Positions 1 to 12,032 of a stretch of 64,000 nucleotides of DNA are shown here, one piece after another. Origin of the DNA: Myxocyprinus asiaticus (taxonomy: Eukaryota > Chordata > Actinopteri > Cypriniformes > Catostomidae); assembly GCF_019703515.2 (NCBI RefSeq), contig NC_059372.1, forward strand, positions 10,458,992-10,522,991, read 5' to 3'. Position 1 is the stretch's first letter. Every line of letters begins with the position of its first letter. The notes under the pieces were generated by a model. It ran no database searches. It worked only from the letters and a program-made list of their open reading frames with translations, and was not told the origin of the DNA. The position numbers were made by a program, and so were the translations under genes.

Positions 1-290
1 TCAAAGAACATGTTTCCAATTGGCATTAAAATCTGACACCACTGGAATCATAAATTGTGCTTCTTTACCTCAGATTACGTTACAAAACTAAATTTTCCAG
101 GCTTGTCTAGCTAATGCGCATGCACGCTCTCGAGTTGATTGGCAGGTAATGTCTGTATCTAAAAGGTGATTGGCTCTTTTACCTGTAAGGCGGGACTTCC
201 TTTCTACATCCGTTGTCTGTTCCAGTTTCTCCCATTAATTTTAGTAGAAGTGGCCCGTCTCTGCGAAATAGTCTCTGACACGTTTCTAAA
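1..290. repeat. dispersed repeat A, copy 1
   Basis: Matches 28619-28910 over about 290 bases (for example TCTAAAAGGTGATTGGCTCT, then CCTGTAAGGCGGGACTTCC) in the same orientation. The copy starts at the window edge, so its 5' boundary is unknown. Probably a non-autonomous transposon. Confidence 0.75.
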
Positions 291-459
291 AATAGAACTT
301 CTTTTAACTTGACACACCATCTAAAAAAACGCAGTGCCCTTGATCCTGGAAAAATAATGAGGTGCAGAGCAAGGGTCAAATATGTTCATCTAGCAAATTT
401 TTACATATAAAACAATCAAAAAACAATGCAGATGTTTTTGCGTTAAAACCTGTTTGATG

Positions 460-2150
460 TGAACGGCCCCTGAAAAATATAGTTTTTTTTTTTTTTTTTG
501 CATGATTTGCGCAATAGAAGTAACATTTATGACAAAAGTTTTCAGATTTTATTGATGTTTTAAAATATACTATTGAAATGCAATATTGAAAAACTGATTT
601 GGAAATTTAGATCTTTCTCCATTCAAATAGATAGTAGCCCTGCGCAGAAATATGCGTACTTCCCTAATGCACAGTATGCAAAAAAGCAATATTTCAAACG
701 AGTAGGATGTCTGAAAACTCACGTATTCATGATATAGTAGGCAAACTACAACTGGATTACCAACTGTATCTACTTAGATTCTGAAGGACGCAACCAGTGG
801 ACACTTTGATATCCCATATGACTTCCTACACAGTCGAGAAGTTCTTCATCGAGCTATACTTGTATACCTATTGAATATACATAGCTACACAAGGGCATTA
901 CCAAGTGAACTAACTTGTCTTAAAAGGACATTGCTTGACTTGAACAGGTGGCTTTCTATTGACACTTATCTGTCTTCCACTCGTTGGCGGACAGAAACCA
1001 AGCAGTCTTACTCGAGTGGCTCAAAGGAAAGAATGTTTATGTTGCATCTAGATTGTGACTGTTTATTTATGGGCTTTACCACAAGAGCTTCAGTTGGAAT
1101 TTTCCCCAAAAGAGCTTCCAACGTGTGAAAGCAAAACAGAGATAATGCACGTTGTGTCGGGTTACGGGCTCAGGGTGATGTGTAACTTTAGTTACTGAGG
1201 GACTAAAGGCAAAGCTTAACTACTTAAACTTAAGACTTAGACAATGGACAAACCAGAAAAGATCTAGACACATCCAAGAGAGCAAAAAATGAGCATCCAC
1301 AAGAGCTCAAAGGCAAAAAGCCTGGGAACGAAGACTGAGAACAAGGGTTGTCAACTGATCAAACAATTTAATTGAATGAATTATGTGATATGTAGACTAA
1401 TTAATCAAATAAATCACATTAATCTATTTTTGCTGAGAAAAGCCCCTAAATAAAGGTAATTCATAGGCATTTTTGTGGCAGTTGAGTAAACCATTGAATA
1501 GACAAGTGCTTATATTAATATAATATTTTTGAGACATATCATTTACATGTATAAATAACATACATTTATTTTAATTCCACTTCATTGACCATAAGCGTTT
1601 CAATGGCCTACAATCCACAGCAATACATTTTGTGGTGGCCGTTCACACAGAAGACATTCTTGCGTTCCGTGTGCACTATTTTTTAATTGTTGATCTATGT
1701 GTATATGCGTCCTGAAAAAAAGCCTTTAGCCTTTGCAAAGCATTTTGCACCATAAAACTGAAGACATCATAAAAACTCAAGACCCCGGTATTTTGTTCCA
1801 TTCTGTTGCGTTCCGTCCAGCTGTTTCTGAACGCAATAACAAATTCTCTGGTTTGGTTATATGCGTTGCCTGTAGGTCAGGGGGCATGCACTACTTGTGT
1901 TATTTTTTTAACACCCCCTGCTTAAAAGAGCAGCTTATCCATTCATTTCCATGCTGTCCTAGATTGGCTTAGAGTGCAGTCACTTATACCTTTGCATGGT
2001 GAAATTCCTCAAGCATTGAAGGGTGGGCAGATGTTGAGTGCAAACTGCCAAGCAGCCTCTTTTTAATGCTGCACTTTATACTCTAGGAGAGTGAAGTTAA
2101 AAAGAAACGTCACTAAAATTATATCCTTTTCTATTGTGAATATTTAGTTT
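460..2150. other. sowah intron sequence, AT-rich, with old MITE fragments
   Basis: No exon found. Fragments with the GGCCGTTCACAC motif near 460 and 1630 resemble the terminal repeats of the MITE seen at 22891-23015. A small block around 600-850 resembles other dispersed non-autonomous repeats. Confidence 0.35.
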
Positions 2151-2204
2151 AGCTGTTTACGAAGCACCGCCCACACAGAAGTCACTGCTAAACCAAGCAA
2201 CTTC

Positions 2205-2665
2205 CTATTGGTCAATGCCGCGAATTCACCTGTCGAAGTTCACCAAACTTGAACTCCACGCGAAATCTGCGAAGGGGAAAATCTTCAACAATTGCATGGG
2301 TCCCATTGAGATGACTGTATTTCGCCCAACAGAATTTCGCATTCAAAGGTAAATGTGACCGCATTAGTCAACGCGGTGAATTCGCCTGTCAAAGTTCACC
2401 AAACTTGAACTCCACGTGAAATCTGCAAGAGGTAAAATCTTCGCCACCTGAAGTCCATCGTGCTAAATAAACAATCGTGGATTTTAGGGGAATTCACCTG
2501 TCAAAGTTCACCAAACTTGAACTCCACGCAAAATCCGTGAGGAGAAATTCTTTGCCACCAGAAGTCCATCGTGTGAAACTAACGATCATGCAGATTCCCA
2601 TTGAGATGACTGTATTTTGCCCATGGAATTTCGCCATACAAAGGTAAATGTGACCGCACTTTTAG
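2205..2665. repeat. imperfect triplicated repeat (GAATTCACCTGTC... unit)
   Basis: Three copies of GTTCACCAAACTTGAACTCC with flanks lie near 2238, 2393 and 2498. The block CCCATTGAGATGACTGTATT occurs at about 2302 and again at 2588. A nested local duplication, likely part of a DNA transposon. Confidence 0.7.
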
Positions 2666-2669
2666 AGAT

Positions 2670-3835
2670 GCTTTGGTGCTGGTTTTGGTTTGGTAAAGCT
2701 GGCCAATCAGTAAGGTTTTTCTGGTAATGCTGGTTAACCAACGAAGTCTTGGTTAAGCTAGTAAAAAGCCTTGCTGGAAGCAGCGATGCCGGGATTTTTT
2801 TAGCAGCGATGCAATTTTTTTAATAATAAATTATACTAAAATAACAGGTTTAATTATCAGCCCTACTGATAATCCCTTGAAAACTTGGGCTGCTAAACGC
2901 AAGCACAGTCGCCTTGTACCAACCCAGGAAAAGGTGTTGGTCTGCCCGCAGTGACTTCACTTGCTTGGCATGCTGTCTTGGGTCAAGAAGGGGGGCATCA
3001 AAGCCACCTGGGGGTCCGACTTACCACCTTCCTGGGGACACAACCATGATTGTTCTCCAATTAATCCCAGCCGGCTCTATTACTTTTAGATTATCTTTAA
3101 GTGGTTGAAGTCTTTGAGGTGAGCCCTAATCTCTCTTGCACTTCAATGACCGCTGTTGTATCTTGTCTGCGCGGGGAAGGCAAAGGGCTTAGGGGTTCTT
3201 AGAAGGTGGTCCAACACAGGACAGTGTGAGAACTCCGGCCCAGGCAGGGACCACAAACACTGGCTCAAAGCTCTTAAGCGCACAGGGGGGACAAATAAAA
3301 GGATTTGAGCTTGTTTTGGGGAGCAGAAGAGCTAAAAAGCTATCTTTCATAATCCTTCTGAAAATAAGCCTTTGAAATGCATGATTGGGGTAGAGCTTTA
3401 CTCCTTGCTCTCTGCTGCACCTGAGTACGAGAGAGGGAGCTGTGGAAAGTGAGCAACTTTGTGAGAATCAGCGATGTGGATCTCTAATGCTTTTCAAAAT
3501 GCAATGTCATGTACGATGCTAACAAGCTTTTCTCCAGACTGGTGAAGATTCACATTTGCCATGACGGGTTCAATGATCATGACTATTGATCTGAAACATT
3601 ATGATGGAAAAGGAAACAGACAAAATTCAACTTACCCCCTTTTAGAAGTCACAGTCAAAGTCAGGAGAATGTTTTTTATATATATAAAAAAAAGAAAAGA
3701 GACAAATTCCATTAATTAACAAGAAAAACAAAAAACACAGTAAAAGTTAAAATAATGTAAAAACTGAGGCCAACTTTCACAAACTAAAATTAATATTTGT
3801 ATGTTGCCTTGATCCTGCCACAGTATAAAAAAATC
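2670..3835. other. sowah intron, mostly unique sequence
   Basis: No splice-bounded reading frame resembling the missing ankyrin exons was found here. 2880-3560 is more GC-rich and repeat-poor than its surroundings, and could be regulatory or an unrecognised non-coding exon. Confidence 0.3.
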
Positions 3836-3839
3836 TAAA

Positions 3840-6800
3840 AAGTTAATTCTGACTTTATATCTCACAATTACGACTTTATTTCTTGCAATTGCAAGATAAA
3901 GTCACAATTGCTGGATATAAAGTTGCAGTTGTGTAATATAAATCACAATTGTGAGATATAAAGTCACAAATGCGATATTTAAAGTTGCAATTGCGAGATA
4001 TTAAATATTAGTCACATGATAAAGTCACACTGCATGATATGAACTTGCGATTGCAAGATAAAATCATAATTGCGAGATATAAAGTTGCAATTGCAAGAGT
4101 TACATTTACATTTATGCATTTGGCAGATGCTTTTATCCAAAGTGACTTATAGTGCCCTGATTACAGGGACAATCCCCCTGGAGCAACCTGGAGTTAAGTG
4201 CCTTGCTCAAGGACACAATGGTGGTGGCTGTGGGGATTGAACCTTCTGCTTACCAGTTCAGTGCTTTAGTCCACTACACCACCACCACTCCATAGAGTTA
4301 AAGTTGCACTTGCGAGATATGAAATATCAATCCCATGACATAAACTCACAATTGTGAGATAAACAGTCACAATCACGTTACTCGTACTCGACATAAACTC
4401 GTAATTGCATGATATAAACTCACAATTGCATGATATAAAGTCATAGTTGTGAGATCTAAAGTTGCAACTGCAAGATATAAAGTCACAATTGCAAGATATA
4501 AACTTGCAATTTCATGATATAAACTCGCAATTGTGAGATATAAAGTCATAGTTGTAAGATATAAAGTTGCAATTGCGAGATATGAAATATCATGATATAA
4601 AGTCACAATTGCGAGATATAGTCAAAATTGCGAGATATCTACTCATAATTGCATGATATAAAGTTTTAGCTGTGAGATATAAAGTTGCAATTGCGAGATA
4701 TAAAGTCATAGTTGTGAGGTATAAAGTTGCAATTGTAAGATATAGTCAAAATTGCGAGATTAACAGTTGCAATTGCGAGATATGAAATATCAATCGCATG
4801 ATATAAAGTTGCAATTGCGAGACATAAACTCGCAATTGCATGATATAAACTAGCAATTGCATGATATAAAGTCAGTTGTGAGATATAAAGTTGCAGTTGC
4901 CAAATATATTCAAAATTTTGAGATTTAAAGTTTCAATTGTGAGATATGAAATATCATGATATAAAGTCACAATTGCGAGATATAGTCAAAATTGAAAGAT
5001 ATATACTCGTAATTGCATGATATAAAGTCATAGCTGTGAGATATAAAGTTGCAATTGCGAGATATAAAGTCACAATTGCAAGATATATAGTCACAATTGC
5101 GAGATATAAACTCGCAATTGCATGATATATACTAGCAGTTGCATGATATAAAGTCAGTTGTGAGATATAAACTTGCAATTGCTAGATATAGTAAAAATTT
5201 TGAGATTTAAAGTTGCAGTTGTGAGATATACACTCACAATTGTGAGATATAAAGTCACAATTACGAAACAAACTCGCAATTGCATGATATAAACTCGCTA
5301 TTGTGAGATAAAGTCATAAATGTGAAATATAAAGTTGCAATTGCCAGATTAGTAAAATTTCAAATTTTAAAGTTGCAATTGTGAGATATGCAATATCAAT
5401 TGCACGATATAAAGTCACAATTGCGTGACATAAAGTCACAATTGCGTTATATATTCACAATTGCGTGATATAAAGTCACAATTGTGAGATATAAAGTTGC
5501 AATTGCCAAATATAGTAAAAATGTTGAGATATAAAGTTGCAATTTTGAGATATGAAATATCATGATATAAAGTCACAATTGCGAGATATAGTCACAACTG
5601 TGAGATATATACTCGTAATTGCATGATATAAAGTCATAGCTGTGAGATATAAAGTTGCAATTGCGAGATATAAAGTCACAATTGCGAGACAAACTCACAG
5701 TTGCATGATATATACTAGCAGTTGCATGATATATACTAGCAGTTGCACGATATAAAGTCAGTTGTGAGATATAAAGTTGCAATTGCCAGATATAGTCAAA
5801 ATTAAAGTTGCAATTGTGAGATATACAGTCACAATTGTGAGATATAAAGTCACAATTACGAAACAAACTTGCAATTGCATGAAATAAACTTGCTATTGTA
5901 AGATAAAATCATAAATGTGAAATATAAATTTGCAATTGCCAGATTAGTAAAATTTTGAATTTTAAAGTTGCAATTGCGAGATATGCAATATCAATTGCAC
6001 GATATAAAGTCACAATTGCGTGACATATAGTCACAATTGCGTGATATAAAGTCACAATCGTGAGATATAAAGTTGCAATTGTCAAATATAGTAAAAATGT
6101 TGAGATATAAAGTTGCAATTGTCAAATATATTAAACATTTTGAGATTTAAAGTTGCAATTGCGAGATATGTGAGACAATTACGAAACAAACTCGCAATTG
6201 CATGATATAAACTCGCTATTGTGAGATAAATTCATAAATGTGAAATATAAAGTTGCAATTGCCAGATTAGTAAAATTTTGAATTTTAAAGTTGCAGTTGC
6301 GAGATATGCAATATCAATTGCACGATATAAAGTCACAATTGTGTGACATAGAGTCACAATTGCATGATATAGTCACAATTGCGTGATATAAAGTCACAAT
6401 TGTGAGATATAAAGTTGCAATTGTCAAATATAGTAAAAATGTTGAGATATAAAGTTGCAATTGTCAAATATAGTAAAAATGTTGAGATTTAAAGTTGCAA
6501 TTGCGAGATATGGGAGACAATTACGAAACAAACTCCCAATTGCATGATATAAACTCGCTATTGTGAGATAAAGTCATAAATGTGAAATATAAAGTTGCAA
6601 TTGCCAGATTAGGAAAATTTTGAATTTTAAAGTTGCAATTGCGAGATATGCAATATCAATTGCACGATATAAAGTCACAATTGCGTGACATAAAGTCACA
6701 ATTGCGTGATATAGTCACAATTGCGTGATATAAAGTCACAATTGTGAGATATAAAGTTGCAATTGCCAAATATAGTAAAAATGTTGAGATATAAAGTTGC

Positions 6801-7023
6801 AATTGTCAAATATAGTAAAAATGTTGAGATTTAAAGTTGCAATTGCGAGATATGTGAGACAATTACGAAACAAACTCGCAATTGCATGATATAAACTCGC
6901 TATTGTGAGATAAAGTCATAAATGTGAAATATAAAGTTGCAATTGCCAGATTAGTAAAATTTTGAATTTTAAAGTTGCAATTGCATGATATAAAATCATA
7001 GTTGTGAGATATAAAGTCAGAAT
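3840..7023. repeat. 3.2-kb AT-rich tandem array with GCAATTGC palindromes
   Basis: About 140 degenerate units of 20-23 bp of the form ATAAAGTCACAATTGCGAGA, centred on the palindrome GCAATTGC. From 6172 the array resolves into a higher-order repeat: the marker GAGACAATTACGAAACAAAC recurs at 6172, 6514 and 6856, exactly 342 bp apart. More diverged copies of the marker lie near 5259 and 5854. Open frames across it are repeat artefacts. Confidence 0.95.
4103..4293 (-). mobile_element. tRNA-derived SINE inserted in the tandem array
   Basis: On the minus strand the element begins with a tRNA-like head (GTGTAGTGGACTAAAGC and GGTTCAATCCC as A- and B-box-like motifs). It ends with GCATAAATGTAAATGTAA, a tail common to fish SINEs mobilised by L2-type LINEs. 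It is flanked by the 7-bp direct repeat AGAGTTA (4096-4102 and 4294-4300). Confidence 0.85.
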
Positions 7024-7631
7024 TACCTCTTTTATATTTTAATTCTGTAGCAAGATCCAGCTTCAATTTATTCTTAAGGAGAAAATTAAACCTATTTTAG
7101 GACATCATTAGGTTTTTTATTATTGTGACATTATTTTAATATATGCACATTTTCCTTGCACAGACTCATTACTGTAATGTGTCAGTATTGCTTACTGTTT
7201 TAATGCAATGTTTTTTAAACCATTCCCATTATTTTCAATGGTAAAATAATAGTAGTAATAATAATATTTACAAAATTACTAAATAGGCGACTGTATACAG
7301 TAAATGTATATATCATAGTATATCATAGTTTTCTCTTCTGATTTTTAGGGTGAAATGTGACTTGGAAATGTGCTTGCCATGTTTGCTGAGGTTCACTCAT
7401 TTAGTGGTTTTGAATAAATGTAAGTGCAGTGTTGTGTGAACGGATGCAAACTTACTGAGGTAAAATCCTGTTTTGTCCCAAACATGTGAAGAAAGAAAAA
7501 CACACACACAAATTATTTAAACTGCACCCATTATTTGAGAGACGCATATCCTAATCTCTACATCGATGCACTGAGAAGAGATAGACACTTCCTTACACAG
7601 GAGAGCACTCATGATGTAATGTTCTCCTCAC

Positions 7632-7733
7632 CTTTTTATTGGCCAGAGAAGAGTCCTGTTTCAACAGCTGAGTGAGGTGAGACAGTTTGCCACCTGCTGC
7701 TGAGAAAATCCATTCTTTCTCAATAGGTTCCAG
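7632..7733 (-). CDS. sowah-like exon 6 (start of ankyrin region)
   Basis: 34 codons, phase 0/0, acceptor TGCTATAG, donor GTGAGG. Encodes LEPIEKEWIFSAAGGKLSHL, then TQLLKQDSSLANKK. SOWAH proteins have the same (L..(E/L)(E/H)..W(L/M)..A..G....L..LL...P.L....DF) lead-in before the first full ankyrin repeat. The expected continuation (a DF-x-(S/T)-G-x-T-x-LHW motif) is not found further left in the window. Confidence 0.82.
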
Positions 7734-8399
7734 CTATAGCAAAATAATCAAGTAACAAATACCAAGATACCACAGTTAATATAGTATCAATAACTGTAGT
7801 AACTATGTATTTTGCCATTTGTTTAGAAAGGGTTGGTTAAGCCGGAAAGACCATATTACACCCTGAATGCGTGTTTTCTGTCTGCATGAATTATGATATC
7901 ACCATAATTCAGATTCGGATTACTGATACTCACAGCCACTGCAGTGGGTCCCAAACTGCTTTCACATTCCTCATCCTGCTCTGATTCACTCTGGGAAAGA
8001 AACAGAATATCAATGTTATGACTCACGAATCACCTGTTAGTGTCACCTGCAACTTTGTGGGTAATTTGTAAAGAGTCAGTGTGAAACTGTAGAGTTACAG
8101 CAGTAGCAAAAATAATCTGATATGTGTGTGTAGGCATCTGTGATGCGTTTCCTCTTCCTGTTTTGTAGTAGCGGTATGAGCAAAGGGAAACCCAGTACTG
8201 TCAAGAATGAAAGAACCTCGGTTGCAAATAAACAAAGTAGACAGACCACAAAGTTGTCAGTGTGCACACAGACACACACTTTCTTAGCTATTTAAATGAG
8301 GACATAACCTAGACTTCTTTTGTTTTTTATATAAAGCTACTTTTAAAGCCTACAGACTAACCCTAACCCTATAAGAAAACGTTTTGCATTTTTAGAATA

Positions 8400-8458
<59 letters not shown>

Positions 8459-8596
8459 GCAGCATTATTTACTTAATTATTATTAATTTTTGGGTCATTG
8501 ACATATAAAGTTGTCCGAAATGATAAAAGTTAGAAATCTTTAGAAAATCTAGATTAAAACACAAGTGTCAAGTTCATAGAATGTATTCTTTGTGTC

Positions 8597-8630
<34 letters not shown>

Positions 8631-11600
8631 ATAGCATTTTTGAATTATTAGTGTCACCTTCAAGGTATTAAAATACTTACCTTGCTCTATGAATACATGT
8701 TAAAGTACACAACTTAATCATCATTTTTAAAAATGTTTTTAAACATATTAATTTGTATTAATACGTTAAGACTTTGATTTGGTGGACAAAACATTTTTCA
8801 AATATTACTAATATTTTAACTTTGACTTTCACTAAGTTTCACTGCTTATTTTTAAAGAAATAATACTAAAATATTATTCCAAACTACTTATGCCAACATT
8901 TCCTTTTCTTTTTTTTAATTTAAGCTTATAATGAAGCTTTTTATTTTATTTATTTTTTACTGTCTCTGGACGACTGACCACTTTCCATTTTTTAATTTAA
9001 GCCCCAGAAAAAAGATCAAAATGACTTTGAACTCTTAAACTGAAAACATGTTCATCTAGTAAAGGTGCATTCACGTAATTGTTTCCTGTGAATTGTGTTT
9101 TTATTATATAAAAAATATAAAAAAATGAGCACCATATTACTGACCCATTTATATTTGAGGACCTCCAAGGTTTTGTAAGATCTAGCTACCTTCTCCTCAA
9201 ATTATAGCTAATCCCACACACAAATATCCACAGTAAGCCCAATAAACATGTACAGAAATCAACAAACACAGGAAACTGACAAAATACCTCTGTTTATTAG
9301 TACGTAGACTTAAATGAAAACCTAACACAAAACTTCCACTCAGATAATCGCTTTAGGAGCAATGTTTACCACTAAAACAAGACAAAAAGCTCTTGAAATC
9401 GCTCAGCAAAATGAGAGAACGGTAAACTCTGAGGATAATTTCACCAATTTGCCCTCTTTACGAGTCATTCAAGCAGCAAATTGTTTAAAACCTCTCAGAG
9501 GTGAACGATTAGTTCCAACGAGCACCAAATTGCTCTAACTATGTCTTTTGTTTTGATATATTACACCGTTTTACAAGAAGCAACCAGCTTTGTGAGCCAA
9601 AGTGATGGCCAATTTCTCTTTATACACCAAAGTGTCAGTCACTTTGATTAATGTGAGAGGAAAATGCAGCCGTTTGGTCATTTTTGCAAAACATGTGATG
9701 CCTAATTGTTCTCGGGACAACGAGAGACACAGTGAAATCACAAATTATCTGTCATATAGAATACACTTGCGGTAAGAGCAATATTTATTTACCTGTGCTT
9801 AAACAGGAACCAAGCCAGGCATATTTCCTCTTGAAACCAGAATTAAAAAGTCTGAATGTAACCGAGCAGGTGAGTGACTGAATAATTACAAGCAAAATTA
9901 TAATTTTTTTCTTCCAATCAATAAAAGTACACTATGGCAAAGGAAATCGTTGACTGGCCGACAGCCAATAATAACACAGTCACGAATAGAGGGTAACAAT
10001 GGGTCACAATGAAAAAAGACTGCATTGTAAAATATTTAAAAGACACCATTTTATGGAGATTATTTCAGCTTCAATGCACCATATGAATTATTCTTATGAG
10101 CGACTAGTCAGTTTTGCCTGGGTTCATGGAAAGAGCTTTGAGGTGTAAAGAGCTTTCAAGTGTGAATCTCTTCCTCTTAAACAGTTTGCAAGTGGTAACA
10201 TTTGATGCAAATGTCAACATCTAAAATCTCTAATAGCAAAATAGAATCTGATTAAAAATTATACGTTTTAAATATAAATATATATTCACATAGTTGTATC
10301 ATTTATATAGCTAACGCCCTTTCTCTCGAAATATATATTTTATTTTTATAGCACTTACATAATACATATTGTTTCAAACACCTTTGGGAAAAAGCTGGAG
10401 GAAGCATAATATAATATAATATAATATAATATAATATAATATAATATAATATAATATAATATTTAAATAAATAAAAATAGTTTTAGAAGTTAAAAGTTAA
10501 AAAATCAAATCAAATTTGTCCAACATTTTGGCTTGTCCTTAACTAGTTGCATCTCAGATTGATCTGCACACAAATGTTCAGAGGGCACAGATGATCATTT
10601 TCTCTATAAAGAGATGGAGCATGTTGCTGCTTTGCACAACAAAAGAGGCCCCTTTTCAAATGTAAATGAATGTTTCTTTCATGCTGTTACCACTAAAATA
10701 TTTTCTCTCAAATCCAGCTAGTTATTTTGGCGCCACCTGTTGGCCAGAACTGGTATTATTGGCCAAAACTAGCCAGAATATATATTTCTTTCTTTCTTTC
10801 TTTCTTAAAATAACAACAATTAATAATAATAATAATAATAACAATAATAATTATTATTATTATTAATTTGTTGATGTGTGCAAGCTTTTAGACTTCTAAC
10901 TAAAAGACACTTGTTCTAAATCATTCTAGTGTGATCAATTCAAAAACAAAACATGGTAAAAAACAAAAAAAAACAAATAAAAGGTACTGAAGGTACTTGA
11001 CTCTAACCTTTGACCCTGAGTCTTTATTGAGGTCATGTTCTCGGTCTGATGCTGACAGTTCCTCCGTCAGAGCCTCCAGTTTCTCGGTCAGAGCCTCCAG
11101 TTTCTCCGCAGCAGTTGGTAGTAAGGGGGTGCAGTCTGCCTCCTAACAGTAGAAAGCAAAAGTTACACTTTGCCAAGATCACTTAGTAAGGAACACTTCA
11201 CTGCACTGGAGTCAGCAGTCTCTGACTAATTAAAGGTAGAGTTCTCTGCAAAAATGAAAATTCTGTCATTATTTACTTACTCTTATGTTGTTCCAAACCC
11301 ATCTGCTGTTGTGCTATTTTTTTACTTGGAACACATGCTACAGTAAACACTATTAAGGATCATAAAAGTTGTCCATATGACTTGTGCACTACATTCAAAG
11401 TCTCCTGAAACCATATGGTATCTTTGTGTGAGGAACAAAAGGAAAATGAATTTGCCTTTTGAATAGTCGTGACAGATATGACGTCACTGACGCCAAGTTT
11501 GAACTAAACACAGTGTGCCAGTTTGCATATGTGGAATGTGGAATCTGATTTGTTAGCTCAGGCGGAGGGGAACATTATCAGAAAATAATAAATAAATCAC

Positions 11601-11966
11601 AGTTTTCATGGAGCCTGACCACTATGATCACATAGTGACCATTTTATATCATCGCAAAGGATCTCAGCTTTCAAATGACTAGAATGAGCTTCTAGTCCAC
11701 TCAGAGGCTGAAATATATTCAATGAAACAACAAGGGTGGTGCTTGAACTGAAAATTAGACTGAATGTCTATGGATGAGCACATCTGCGAGGGCTAAAATG
11801 CATTACAGCACCCCCTACATTTCAGATATGTATAAGTGATAGAGAAAAAAAAAAAAAATTCTAGTGCTTTCTGCCACTTAGTGGAATAAAATGAGACTTT
11901 TCAAAGGGAGGTTGAATGAACAGAACCAGAATGACACATTTACAAAGTTAGGACAACAAAAACAAA

Positions 11967-12032
<66 letters not shown>

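Noticed and set aside
3840..7023. Several minus-strand frames of 64-97 codons rich in Tyr, Ile, Thr, Asn and Cys
   Set aside because: They are translations of the 20-23 bp tandem array in different phases, with no splice sites or conserved family pattern.
3840..7023. CRISPR-like regular repeats
   Set aside because: No unique spacers of constant length, vertebrate context, units are contiguous and degenerate.
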